Of a stretch of 64,000 nt of DNA, positions 34,017 to 44,380 are shown piece after piece (position 1 is the first letter of the stretch; each line of letters starts with the position of its first letter). The DNA comes from Laccaria trichodermophora. Lineage: Eukaryota; Basidiomycota; Agaricomycetes; Agaricales; Hydnangiaceae. The stretch covers positions 434,001 through 498,000 of the forward strand of contig JACTVC010000001.1 in the NCBI GenBank assembly GCA_018417955.1, in the 5' to 3' direction. The translations under genes were made by a program, and so were the position numbers. A model generated the notes under the pieces. It worked only from the letters and a program-made list of their open reading frames with translations, ran no database searches and was not told the DNA's origin.

Positions 34017-35336
34017 ATGAACGGTTCTCGTCGGAAAGTACCTCCACCTCCCCCGAGGTACAGCCTTCCCAAATTACCGGAAAAGCTCGAGGCACCTGCG
34101 CTGCCCCCTCGCGGACCAAAGCAATTGCCTTTGCCGTCGGTAGATAGTGAACTCGCCAGGTTACTTGCTCGCCGCCCGCCCCCACCCCCCAGGCGCTCGA
34201 CGGGCTCTGTGCCGTTGGATCACTCTCGTGAAGAATTCCAAGAGCAGCCCAAACCTCCCATCAAGCCCAATCATACACCCCCTCCTATACCAAACTTCGC
34301 AACCAAGCCAGTTCTTGTTGCGCAAGTTATCACCCAAAGCGATCCATCATGCTTGGAATGTCGCGACTTCTCATCCGTGGACGCCCATGCCGCATGTTAC
34401 CCCCGGCATTCGGTCGAGTCCTTGGAATCCTTATCTCAGGAACTCACAGAGCCTTTCGGCAGCGAGGTAGACAAAGCCAGGGCAATATTTACTTGGCTGC
34501 ATTACAACATTGCCTACGACGCTGAGTCGTTCTTCTCCGGAAATATTAGACCTGCAACGCCAGAGTCTACGCTGTCGTCAGGCCTTGCTGTTTGCGACGG
34601 ATATGCAGGACTTTTCAAATACCTTGCAGGGTGTATAGGGTTGGAAGTGCACAAGGTGACTGGCCATGGCAAGGGTGTTGGTTACGCCGCACTTGGGCCC
34701 AACGATCCCGTCCCTCCCAGACAAATGAATCATGCATGGAATTGCATTCTAATGGATGGCGAGTGGCACCTTATTGATTCCTGTTGGGGCGCTGGTGCCC
34801 TCGACGGCGCGACGTACACTCCACGCTTCACGCCTACATGGTTTACTTCTCCCCCACCTGAATTCGGCAGGCGTCATTTCCCAGACGATCCAACCTATCA
34901 ATTACTATCAGAGGACGAGGGTGGTCCAATTACATGGGAAGAGTATATATGCGAGCCAGAGGGACCACAGCTTTTCCGGGACTTTTATGATCTGGGCCTT
35001 CACCCCTACTCCCTTCAACCTTCCACTAAGATGATAGAGGGCGGGCGATTTACCACGTTCGTTGTCAACAAACGTTGCGAGCATATGTCGACAGCCGAGG
35101 CTGATAACTATGTCTTTCTTTTAAACACTGGGTCAGGGGCGTCGGTTCCCTTGACCAATACCCAGGGAGGTTGGAGCGTCACATTGAACATTCCACGAAG
35201 TACTGAGGTGACTCTTCTTTCTGTCACTGTTATATCAGACCAAGATGCAAAGGGCCTTGGTGTGTTTGGATACCAGAATTCCGTTGGTAGGAAGGGTATG
35301 TCGTTTGGTGTGTTGGCAAGGTGGACATCCGAATGA
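34017..35336 (+). CDS. Transglutaminase-like (kyphoscoliosis peptidase/Cyk3-type) protein
   Basis: A single-exon gene of about 439 residues. The N-terminal third is proline-rich (KVPPPPPRYSLPKLPEKLEA and RRPPPPPRRSTGSVP), a likely SH3-binding tail. The transglutaminase-like core has AIFTWLHYNIAYDAESFF, the catalytic Cys in SSGLAVCDGYAGLFKYL, His in PRQMNHAWNCILMDGEW, and Asp in LIDSCWGAG. A beta-sandwich-like C-terminus follows. This is the domain of yeast Cyk3, which acts in cytokinesis, and of related proteins. Many Cyk3 proteins also have an N-terminal SH3 domain; I see none here, so an upstream exon is possible or this is a shorter paralog. Whether it is enzymatically active is not known. 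It converges on the CDP-diacylglycerol synthase gene, 88 bp apart. Confidence 0.82.
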   Translation: MNGSRRKVPPPPPRYSLPKLPEKLEAPALPPRGPKQLPLPSVDSELARLLARRPPPPPRRSTGSVPLDHSREEFQEQPKPPIKPNHTPPPIPNFATKPVLVAQVITQSDPSCLECRDFSSVDAHAACYPRHSVESLESLSQELTEPFGSEVDKARAIFTWLHYNIAYDAESFFSGNIRPATPESTLSSGLAVCDGYAGLFKYLAGCIGLEVHKVTGHGKGVGYAALGPNDPVPPRQMNHAWNCILMDGEWHLIDSCWGAGALDGATYTPRFTPTWFTSPPPEFGRRHFPDDPTYQLLSEDEGGPITWEEYICEPEGPQLFRDFYDLGLHPYSLQPSTKMIEGGRFTTFVVNKRCEHMSTAEADNYVFLLNTGSGASVPLTNTQGGWSVTLNIPRSTEVTLLSVTVISDQDAKGLGVFGYQNSVGRKGMSFGVLARWTSE

Positions 35337-35424
35337 ATTTCATTATGTGTGATTAATCATTATTCATAACGCAAGATTGGTATAGTTTTCGTAACATTAG
35401 CCTTCGTGGTATTGGGGTGTGGCA

Positions 35425-37648
35425 TTATTTCGGGACACTGATGCCCTGACTCCCCAAGTATCTCGTCAAATCAGCAATAAGCTCCAGCTGTTGTTCCGCA
35501 GTCAAACCGCTAACGATGGTCTGCAGGATGCCTCCAACAGTAACGTTGTTCTGGCGGATGAGACTACTATAATAGACATATGTGAATACGCCCATGAGGA
35601 ATCTGCAGGAGCTGATGTTAGCAGACGTCCACGGACAACCATAGATTACATACTGGCAGTCCATTCGGTCGGTCATGCCGCCATGTCCAGGGATGCTGTG
35701 GCCAAAATCCTTGATATTGAACGCGCGTTTGAAGCCTGAAGCAAAAAATCCTCCAAATGGAGCAACAAGGGAAGCAAAGAAAGCTAATAGTAGGAGATGA
35801 AGCTGGTATGGCGCATACGAGATAGTCGATACAGCACGTCCCATCTATTTCACGAATCCCAAAGAAAACATATCAGAGATGCGACAAAATAAGAGAGCAA
35901 ATATGACAAACCACCCATGTAAGAAGTGTAGCCAGTGGGCGCCAAAGCTCCAGATTTTTCCACACAAAGACCGGATTAGGGACACATTGCATGGAGCTCC
36001 AAGCACTAACGCCAAGATCGTGGACAGGGCAGATCATGTAGTTGAACCGCATGAAGTATGTACCCCAAATAACGGCGAAAATAACTGTGCTCCAAAACGC
36101 GCCTACGAAACCTTCCACTGTTTTTTTCGGCGAAAGCTTGATTAGGGGGGTTCTACCGAGAGTTTTTCCCCAGATGTATGCAAAGCAATCATTACAGATC
36201 ACCAAAGATGCGGGAACCCAGAACCAGATGAGACCCTCAAGGATATTGTTCACGATAAAGTGGCTGGAAGCATAAGAATGAGGATGCGTTGGTCAAGATG
36301 GTTGTACGACTTACCTCGACATGACGATGAGAAGCAAGCTCATATGGACCCAACAAAAGAGACCAAACTGCTGTTTGAGATAACCCTTCTTCAATGACAT
36401 CACGAACCCCATGAACCCTATTGTGTAGAGCGTAAAACTGATAATACGATGGTTCGTCGCGAATGGTAAGAGCTGAGCATCTGCGAAAACGACGTGCTGG
36501 AAGTTGATGGTAAGGGGGGTGAGGGAATAGGAGGTGAAGGAGAGTAAAACTCACCTTGAAGTAGTAAATTATACTTTCACCGTACAAGAAGTAGTTCGTT
36601 ACCGCAAAGAAATACCAGTTGAGAGTTTTGCTCCAAGGATCCTTCCCCTTCAAATCCTCTTTATCACGAGATTCTGGCGTTGCAGACTTCAGGGAGAAAA
36701 GGGCGGTGACTTCCCGATACACTAGTGTCTGGCAGAGCATCACCAACAGAACCATATAGGCATGCCCAAGAAGGAGGAGGCCTGAAGTTGTGTTCGTAAA
36801 CGGAGACATATCAGAATAGTTGGAAATACATACCGACGAAGCCACCAATCATAATGAACGTCCACAAAGTACGCGTCAGCAAATTTTGCCGTGTCTTTGT
36901 TTGCTCTGAATCTTGAACGTTCGGTTGAGCAGGCGGCGAAAGATCTGGCAACGAAGTCTTTTCGCTGACTTCATGTATGGGACTCTCAATGGTCGCTATG
37001 AGGGGCTTGACTTCTATTGATGAAAGTGACTCTAAGTTGCTTGAAGATTCGGGTTCCGAACGTTCAGTTTCCACAGGCGGACAAGAAACGAAGGACGTTT
37101 CCGGTTCTCTTGGAGCGACTACTGGTGAAAACGAGGAAGGGCCATCGACGTTTTGCAGAGGTGATTCCAAACTTATATCTTGCGTATAAATAGCTGGCGC
37201 AACGGGTGCGGAGGCAGGGGGAGGGTCTGTCACAAGAGGTTCTACCTCCATGATAGCTTCGTGTGCCTGTGGTTGCGTCTTCGATTTCTGACGCTGCTTG
37301 CGTTCTAGACGCGCAAGACGATTGGCCTTTTTTATTGCAGACTTTGTCGGTTTCGTTGGTTGTTCAACTAAGCTTCTCACTTGTCATTCTCGAGAATAAG
37401 TCAAAAGGTGAAAAGTCAAACTTTTCTGTTGTGTCTTCAGAAACATTTTCATCGTCCTCAGTGTCTTCTCCAGAGTCAACGGCCAGGGCATCAAAATTAG
37501 TTTTGGAGGCGAAGAGGGCGCGTGGAGGGGGAGTGCTAAACCTGCTCATTGGTGAATCAAGGAGGTGAAGAGGCGAAGGAGGTCGTGACGTTGTTGTATG
37601 GCGTTGTTGATCGCTGCATAGTTGATCTTTGAAGCCGTCGGAGAGCAT
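35425..37648 (-). CDS. CDS1: Phosphatidate cytidylyltransferase (CDP-diacylglycerol synthase)
   Basis: Exons read TRTLWTFIMIGGFVG, LLLLGHAYMVLLVMLCQTLV, TLNWYFFAVTNYFLYGESI, then FIVNNILEGLIWFWVPASLV with CNDCFAYIWGKTLGRTPLI, and LSPKKTVEGFVGAFWSTVIF. The CTP-transferase signature is SGFKRAFNIKDFGHSIPGHG followed by GMTDRMDCQFLMGVFTYVYY. The protein ends LGSQGISVPK. The multispan ER/mitochondrial-membrane enzyme makes CDP-diacylglycerol from phosphatidate and CTP, the precursor of phosphatidylinositol and phosphatidylserine. The N-terminal roughly 220 residues are acidic, Ser/Pro-rich and disordered, longer than I expect for the family. The start is uncertain: 37648 (MLSDGFKDQ), 37549 (MSRFSTPPP), or an ATG after the first intron. 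At 37648 only 52 bp would separate it from RPB3. Confidence 0.88.
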
Positions 37649-37700
37649 TCATAACATGCGCACATAAATTCAAAACATACTATCTCTACTCTCAACCATA

Positions 37701-39130
37701 ATGCAAAGCCATGACGACTTGGAACCTACTGTACGAATCCGCGAATTGAAGAAGGACAGGGTCAACTTCGTTCTGGGAAATGTGGACCTTGCGTGCGGTC
37801 ATTTTTTGCTCAATTTATTCGTACTCAGACTCTGTATGCTTAATAGGTTCGCAAACTCATTGAGGAGAGTTATGATGGCAGACATTCCCACTGTTGGTAT
37901 GCTTAATTTGCGAATCTGAGCCTTAAAATATTTCTAATTCTACTCTAGCTATTGACATGGTTGAGATTGAAATCAATACAACTGTGCTTCCCGACGAATT
38001 TATCGTGCACCGCTTAGGCATGGTACCTCTTTTGAGCTCGAATTGCGACGAAGCCATACGCTCCACGAGGGTAAGTATCCAATTAATATGCCCTGTCGTC
38101 ACCACCAATCGATCCGAAAGGACTGTACTTGTCTCGCCGGATGTTCGTTCTGCGCAATCATGTTGGTCTTGAATGTCGGTTGCCACGATGACACGACAAT
38201 GGAAGTGACGAGCGCCCACCTCGATGTCATTCCTTACCCTGAAGAGAATCTTGATACCTCAGATTCTGGAGAGGAATTGTCCAAGAGAGGGGAGTATTTT
38301 GGCCACCCTGTTGGAAAAAGTACGGGCATCTCCGTTCCTCCCCTCGATATGACAACCTGACACTTCGCAGATGAACCTGGAGTTGCCCCCATTTTGATAT
38401 GTAAAATAAGAAAAGGGCAGGAGCTGAAAGTTAAATGCGTGGCAAAGAAGGTATTTATAAATTACGTTAATGGCCTCCTCTCATACTTTGTGAAAGGGTA
38501 TCGCAAAGGAACATGCCAAGTGGTCCCCGTGTTCTGCTGTATCTTTCGAATATGATCCATATAATAAGCTGCGACATACAACATATTGGTTCGAGACCGA
38601 CGAGAGAGGGGAGTGGCCCGTGAGCGACAATGGCAAAGAAGAAGAACCACCGAGAGACGATGAACCTTTCGACTTCAATGCCAAACCTAACAAGTTTTAC
38701 TTTGAGGTCGAGACTGACGGTAGTCTGGGACCACAAGAAGTTGTAATGAAGGTACTCCACAAGCTTCGTAGGACTTACAGCAAATTTATCACTACTGTAG
38801 GGCCTAGCAGAACTACAGACAAAGTTGGCCAACCTCATTCTAGGACTCAAAACACAGCCAGAGGTTGACCTGCTAACGACCGATGCGCAGCCTAACACTC
38901 ACGCTGCTGAGGTTGGTTGGACTGGCGCTGGTGGTGGCGGCACATGGGGTAATGCAGGTGGTGGTGCTGGTGGTGGTGGATGGGGAGGCACCACGACGAG
39001 CCCAGCCAGGGGCGCCGCAACTTCAACATGGGGAGGGTCAAGTCCTAACGGCGCCTCAAACGCTTGGAGTCGCGGGGCTGCCACAGGTTGGGCAAGCCCC
39101 AACCCACAGGCCAATGGATGGACTGTCTAG
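37701..39130 (+). CDS. RPB3: RNA polymerase II subunit RPB3 with Gly/Trp-rich tail
   Basis: The start is [20 protein letters not shown] at 37701. The alpha-like dimerisation region [20 protein letters not shown] is intact, followed by [20 protein letters not shown] and the zinc-loop cysteines [13 protein letters not shown]. Exons continue with [16 protein letters not shown] and the C-terminal dimerisation helix [20 protein letters not shown], formed by an intron with donor GTACTC and acceptor CTGTAG. After that helix the protein carries about 80 residues rich in Gly, Trp, Ser and Thr ([17 protein letters not shown] and others), ending NPQANGWTV at 39130. RPB3 nucleates polymerase II assembly with RPB11. 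The tail is not part of the core subunit and its role is unknown. Confidence 0.95.
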
Positions 39131-39346
39131 GCACCGACTTGTTCATGTAATACGTACCCCCACGTACCAACAAAATACGAAGACATGTATTGAGATCAAC
39201 CAGACTCTCTAGGTATTACTTGCCTGGCTGCTGGTACGGAATGATTTACATACTCTAATTCCGACAATGCGTAGGTTACAGCGTCTGAATGTCTGTCTGA
39301 AAACCTAATTAAAATATTGCATGTCGCACTAGATTGGAAGAACTTC

Positions 39347-42300
39347 TCAGAACTTCCACTCTTTTTCGACCTCCATGGCCCACGGGACTGAAAAAGAGTC
39401 GGATAAGTCAGCATTTCGGACGAAAACAAGTTCGACCGACATTTTGTTACAAGGGTTTTTGAGAACAGTTTCTCAATCGGTACGTCGTGGGTTTCGCACC
39501 ATGCTTTTGTGATTCTAGAGAAATGACCTGAGCAACAAGCACTGGTCGAATCCAATCTCCACATACCTAGGATCCAGATAATTAATTTTACTGTCGAGGG
39601 TATTTAGCATTGGGCCGATCATAAAACACTCAGCACCGACCTTGTACCCAGAGCAACTTCTTTGGTTTCATCTCTATCAACGATCTGTAACTTGTGCGCT
39701 TTAATCCTCTCTGTGAGTTTATCGAACGATTCCTCTATTTTGTCAATTGGTCTAGCTTTCTTTTGCGAAGCCTTGCCGGTCTGCCTTTCCTTTGCCAGTT
39801 GTTCAAAATCCTCCCTAATTCCAGACAATCGCTCCTGCAAGACAGATTCGCTTTGGGGCTTTTCTCCGTCTTCCTTGAGTTTCTCATTCTCTTTTGCGAA
39901 CTTCTTCTCCGCTTTCTCTATCTCCTTCTCCATCATGTTATTTTCATGTTCGGCAATCCAATCGTCGTCAATGTCAGACTCATCTCCAGCATATTTCTCA
40001 TTTTTCTTGAATTTGGGGTCCTGGGAAAAAAGGAGTTGACGCAACTTCATACGGTCGTATTTCAATGCAAGGTGCTGGAGTCCCGGGATGACGGTTAGGG
40101 GGACGTTCTGCGATGGACAGTGGCACTCGAACCTTGTATCGCATTTTTTCCATAGACTGGTCATGGGTCTTCGGAGCGCTCCTTTGATGGTTACATAGAA
40201 TAGCAACTCGTCGATTCGCCTTATTGTAAGCGTTAAGTTTCTCTTGCAAAGTCGCTCCTTCCAAACTTTCCTCATCCAGAAGTCGCTGGAAGGTGAAGGA
40301 AGCGTTGTAAGTACGGAAGACTTTAGCTGTGAGACCCTTCATCTCGGATGTGAGGTGCTTGTTCAAGGAACTTGTCTGGCGTTCTGATCAGCGATTGCTG
40401 ATGCGTTCTCAATGTGAATCTCTTACAGTCACACGATCAAAAAGGTTATCGTCATCATTCTTGTTCTCTTTGAAGATCCGAATATTTTTGAACACCTGGG
40501 CTTCGACTTCCACCCGATTATAATACCGGATGGAGTCCTTACCGAGAAAGTCGAACACAATGAAGTTGGGGGCCTCTAGTGTGACGTGTTCACAGCGAAG
40601 AGAACAACAGCCAACCGTGTCCGCCTCGTCTTCGCCTTTTTCGTTTCCCGCACGAAGTGCAAGTTTATCAATAAAATACATCGCAGTTGCTCGCTGTCGG
40701 TCTGCCATCACTTTGGATTTCAGGTCAGCATTGTAGTTGAGACGAATACGGTCAACGTGATTCTGAAAAAAGTGGGGTGAGAATTGGCAATTGCACGAAA
40801 GCTGTTCTAACCTTCAACTCCCGAGCTTTCTCGAACTTCATCATGTCACTCTGGCCTTTGAGCGAACTTCCAGCAGCCAAGAAAACATATTTGTGGTTCC
40901 CGTTGATGTTTTCCGTCCAGTTCGCAAGCCAAGTAACAGTGTTGTCGTGGGTGACTGCCTTCCACTTCCCTGGCATATTTGGAATGGGGATAGGCACGTC
41001 GACTCCAATATTTAGAGTAATATCCTCTGGACGTACACGAAACTTGAGGGATATGCAAGAGTCAGAGACAAAGTTTGTGAGGGCGCAGCATATCCTCACT
41101 TTCAGTGCGCCTTTCTTGGGGTGTTCTCCACGTCCTCTGAAAAGACCGGGGGGTTCCACTCTAAAATTTCCGACCTTTTCCTTACGACCATCAAGTAGAC
41201 ACGTGGTGTACTTCGCCTCCATCTCGTCCTTCGCCTTTTTCGCCGCTTTCTTTTCCTCCGTAGACATGGCCTTCTTCCTGGCTCGCTCGGCTTCGAAATG
41301 TTCGAACATCGGACGGAAGTCGCACAGATCAAATGAGATAATTTTTGTACCATCGCGCTGTTGAATGCCAGATTGAGTCACTGTTTGAGACCAACAAATG
41401 CAACGTACAGGAGGGTGCCGCTTCAAAACAATCTTCCAGTCTTCGAAGAAGTTTTTTCTGAAGGTTGAGTCTAGTGCGTGCTCTGTTTCCAACATTGTAG
41501 CGAAGAAACCAGCAACTTCCTCGGATTCCGGAGGAAGGTCGACCGGTTTGCCTACAGTGTGATCGGTAGAACCTTCCCAAAGACGTAGCAAATGAGTATG
41601 GCATACCGTTGTATTTCATTTTGATAGCGGGGGGCAGAGGTTCATACGGAGGAGGAAAGATAACACCGTTGTGTTCCAACGTCTGCCATTTCACAGTACC
41701 ATCGCCATTCGGATCCTGCTGTTCCCACCACCGAAATACTTCCTCTGGTTCCTCTTCCTTCTTTTCCTTCTTCTTGCCTTTGGCCTTGGTAGGCGACGCA
41801 TTTGCGGGATCACCATCTGCTTTCCCCCCTCTCTTCTTTTTGGGCTTCGGCATATCCAAGCCAGACGCATCATCCTCTACCTTTCCCCTCTTCCCTCGAG
41901 CCGTGGATTTGTTCCCCTTAGTTACGGCCACCTCTTCATTATCTTCTGACTTCGTCTTTCGTTTTCGGGAAGATGATTTCGCAGACAAGAGTGGCTTATC
42001 ATCCTCTCCCGAAGATTCCGCCGCAACACTCTCCTCTTTCAACTTCTTCTTCGGAGGTTTCCGTCCCCTAGAAACTTGGCTCTTTCTAGGGATACTAGTT
42101 TCCTCTGCATAAGCGTCATCCACATCAGATTCCTGCTTGACCACTTTGCCGTTGGATTTGGACGGCTTAGCAGGAGATGACGCTAACGGTATGTCCTCGT
42201 CGGAGGATGACTCAGCGTAAACAGGCTTCTTCCGTTTCAGGTTGCGAGAGGTTCGGGCGTCAGCTCTTGGTTTTCGACTTGCCTGAGACTACATGTACGT

Positions 42301-42478
42301 AAAGCAATAACTATAAGCCCAGAAAAACAGAATGCGTGCAATGGTGGCATACCAGTGGCAAATCATCTCCATCGCTCATTGAGATGTCCCCTTCTTCCAG
42401 TTTGGCGTGGCCATTACCGTTGATGGCAGCTGCAGTATGGTGACCGTTGTGAGATGGGACATGATCTGAACTTGACAT
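39347..42478 (-). CDS. TOP1: DNA topoisomerase I (type IB)
   Basis: The start [20 protein letters not shown] is at 42478. A long Lys/Ser/Glu-rich N-terminus ([27 protein letters not shown]) targets the nucleus. The core begins [20 protein letters not shown] and [22 protein letters not shown] sequence, then [18 protein letters not shown] and [20 protein letters not shown]. Catalytic-core segments include [15 protein letters not shown] and [20 protein letters not shown] linker coiled coil ([20 protein letters not shown]) follows. The catalytic tyrosine lies in SKINYLDPR, on a 24-nt exon (39567-39590), before [19 protein letters not shown]. The last exon gives [13 protein letters not shown] with TGA at 39347-39349. 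It relaxes supercoils ahead of polymerases. Head-to-head with NDUFB3, 229 bp apart. Confidence 0.95.
39567..39590 (-). other. 24-nt micro-exon with the TOP1 catalytic tyrosine
   Basis: Introns of 50 nt (39591-39640) and 52 nt (39515-39566) flank this exon. It reads, in frame, S-K-I-N-Y-L-D-P-R with the split codons completed by its neighbours. The TAT codon for the active-site tyrosine is at 39578-39580. Skipping the exon would keep the reading frame but remove the catalytic residue. Confidence 0.85.
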
Positions 42479-42707
42479 AAGAGAAGAATATGAAGAGGAA
42501 ATAGTTGAAACGCGTTGGAGGATGTCGAGAGTGAGAGACGAGTAAGGAAGTTGAACTCGTAGACAAGTTATTTCGGCCTGCCCTGAACAAAAAGATCACG
42601 ACACCTTCCAACACTCATCCAAGCCTTATTGTTATCCCGCAAATCCCAGGACGTGAGTTTCTTCTCTCATTGGTCAAAAATATTATTGAACCTCACTACC
42701 AGCCAAA

Positions 42708-42902
42708 ATGTCCAACCTTCCTCTGTTTAGAGACCCCTGGGCGAAGCGAGAGGCATGGCGGAAAAGCCCCGTTTTCTCTAACCGCGTGATGTTCCGCAAT
42801 CTCTTCCCCGGCTTTGGAATTGCGGTAGTTGCGTTCACCGCATATGTCATAGCAGACAATGTATATCTTAGTACTCAGACGCAGGACGCATCACACCATT
42901 AG
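42708..42902 (+). CDS. NADH:ubiquinone oxidoreductase B12 subunit (NDUFB3)
   Basis: A 64-residue single-exon gene. The sequence has FRDPWAKREAWRKSPVFSNR, which matches the family's DPWxxREAWR signature, then NLFPGFGIAVVAFTAYVIAD as its one membrane helix. It ends STQTQDASHH. NDUFB3 is an accessory subunit of the membrane arm of mitochondrial complex I. The length fits other fungal B12 proteins, and the ATG is the first in frame. Confidence 0.9.
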   Translation: MSNLPLFRDPWAKREAWRKSPVFSNRVMFRNLFPGFGIAVVAFTAYVIADNVYLSTQTQDASHH

Positions 42903-44380
42903 AGGTGGGTATCAATACGCCGCTGTTAGATATTTATTGGCTGATTTTCTCCGAAGTAAATGGATTTGTGGCCTAGCCGTGCATACATCGAAGAGCCTGA
43001 GCAATCCCTTGAATTTGCCACTTCCGACCCATGACAGAACGCAAAATATCATCGCGATGCACCTGTTTCAAGCCTAGTTTGATGTAGCCAGAGCAATTTG
43101 TGTATGCACCATTGACACATCTACAACCCTTCGCGGCTCACCGTGGTGGCCGAATTTGTCGACGCACTCCCGAATTTTCAGTATCATTTGTGTCGCAAAT
43201 GATGCAATCATCTGGCTCTGTGGGCGCAGACTGGGCACACACCGTTATGCAAATCGTCCATCCTTCCGTTTTAAGCGGCAGGCGCTACCATTGACAGCTA
43301 TGCTTAGAAGACCTGCAGGCCGCCAGACTACTCTCAAAGGTTCACTCGTTTTGCCGAGTATCGGGTATAAGCAAGTCGCAACTGCTTGGAACTCCACGGT
43401 AGATTTCCAATTCGCACTCGCCCTATCGTGCTTCTTACAACTCTCATTCCTGGACTTCGAGCCTTCGATGCACGATCAATGTGTCCCAGCCAGGTGTCAA
43501 GTGTACCAGTGAGGCTGAGGCTGGCCCTACTCATACCAGAGGAGAGAAGTTGTACTGATCCACCGGTGTTCTGCCCAGATTTCCTGTGACGTGCAGAGTA
43601 ATACAGTGCTGCTCAACTGATATTCTGATATACCGACGCAAGCTTCTAAGGTGGCTATTAAAGCCTAGTCCTTTTAAATTCTAGCCTTGAGGCAAAAATT
43701 GAGGCCCAAAGCAACACCTAGAAAATCGAGAACACGAAGACATGACAAGACACTCAAACGCGGATGTATCATGTGAGGCTTGAATGATATGTTTGTCGCT
43801 AACATTAGGTTTGGCTTGGGTTTGGCATTCCCCATACACAGATCGACGAGCGGAACTCAAAATCCAACTGGTAGGATTCCCGCCAACGCTACAAGACGCT
43901 ACACTTGCGCTACACAATGAATCTTCCTAAGTAAGTATATGATCTCCGTCATTACGACAAATATCCAGCTCGATTGGTTCCATTCCTTCTGATCCGAGTG
44001 TTGGCAGAACATGACAATCGCTGCCATGCAACTGCCATGAGCATCATAACGGCGTTCTATAACTATATTCAACGCCCACCAAGGCCATCAAGGCCATCAA
44101 CAGTGCACACACAAGCACAGCAGGCATCAACTGGTCGGAGGAAGCCTTGAAGCTTTCAAAAATCGCCTCGAGGTTTTGTTCACGCTCACAATCCATTGTC
44201 ATGGGCCATCATTACCCTTTACGAATCATCTGTCTGCCCAGCGCAATCTAGGCAAATATTCTCACTATGAGGAGCGGTGACTACGCTTTAAAGAAGTTTG
44301 GACATGATGCCGCGAAAGCAGCTTAGTATAAGTACTTCTGCAGAATCGGGGAGTGTCATACTACACAGTCGTGTCCTCAA
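42903..44380. other. Gene-poor region of about 1.5 kb
   Basis: No coding sequence with a recognisable domain is visible. Frames on both strands, such as plus 43156-43512 and minus 43681-43917, are short and motif-free. A small CCATCAAGG direct duplication lies at about 44085-44100. It directly precedes the decayed HAD/terpene-cyclase gene. Confidence 0.5.

Noticed and set aside
40777..41364. 195-residue plus-strand frame
   Set aside because: It is antisense to the TOP1 core, which has conserved topoisomerase motifs on the minus strand.
41609..42112. 167-residue plus-strand frame rich in Ser and Phe
   Set aside because: It is the mirror of the Lys/Glu-rich TOP1 N-terminus; such charged regions often leave long antisense frames.
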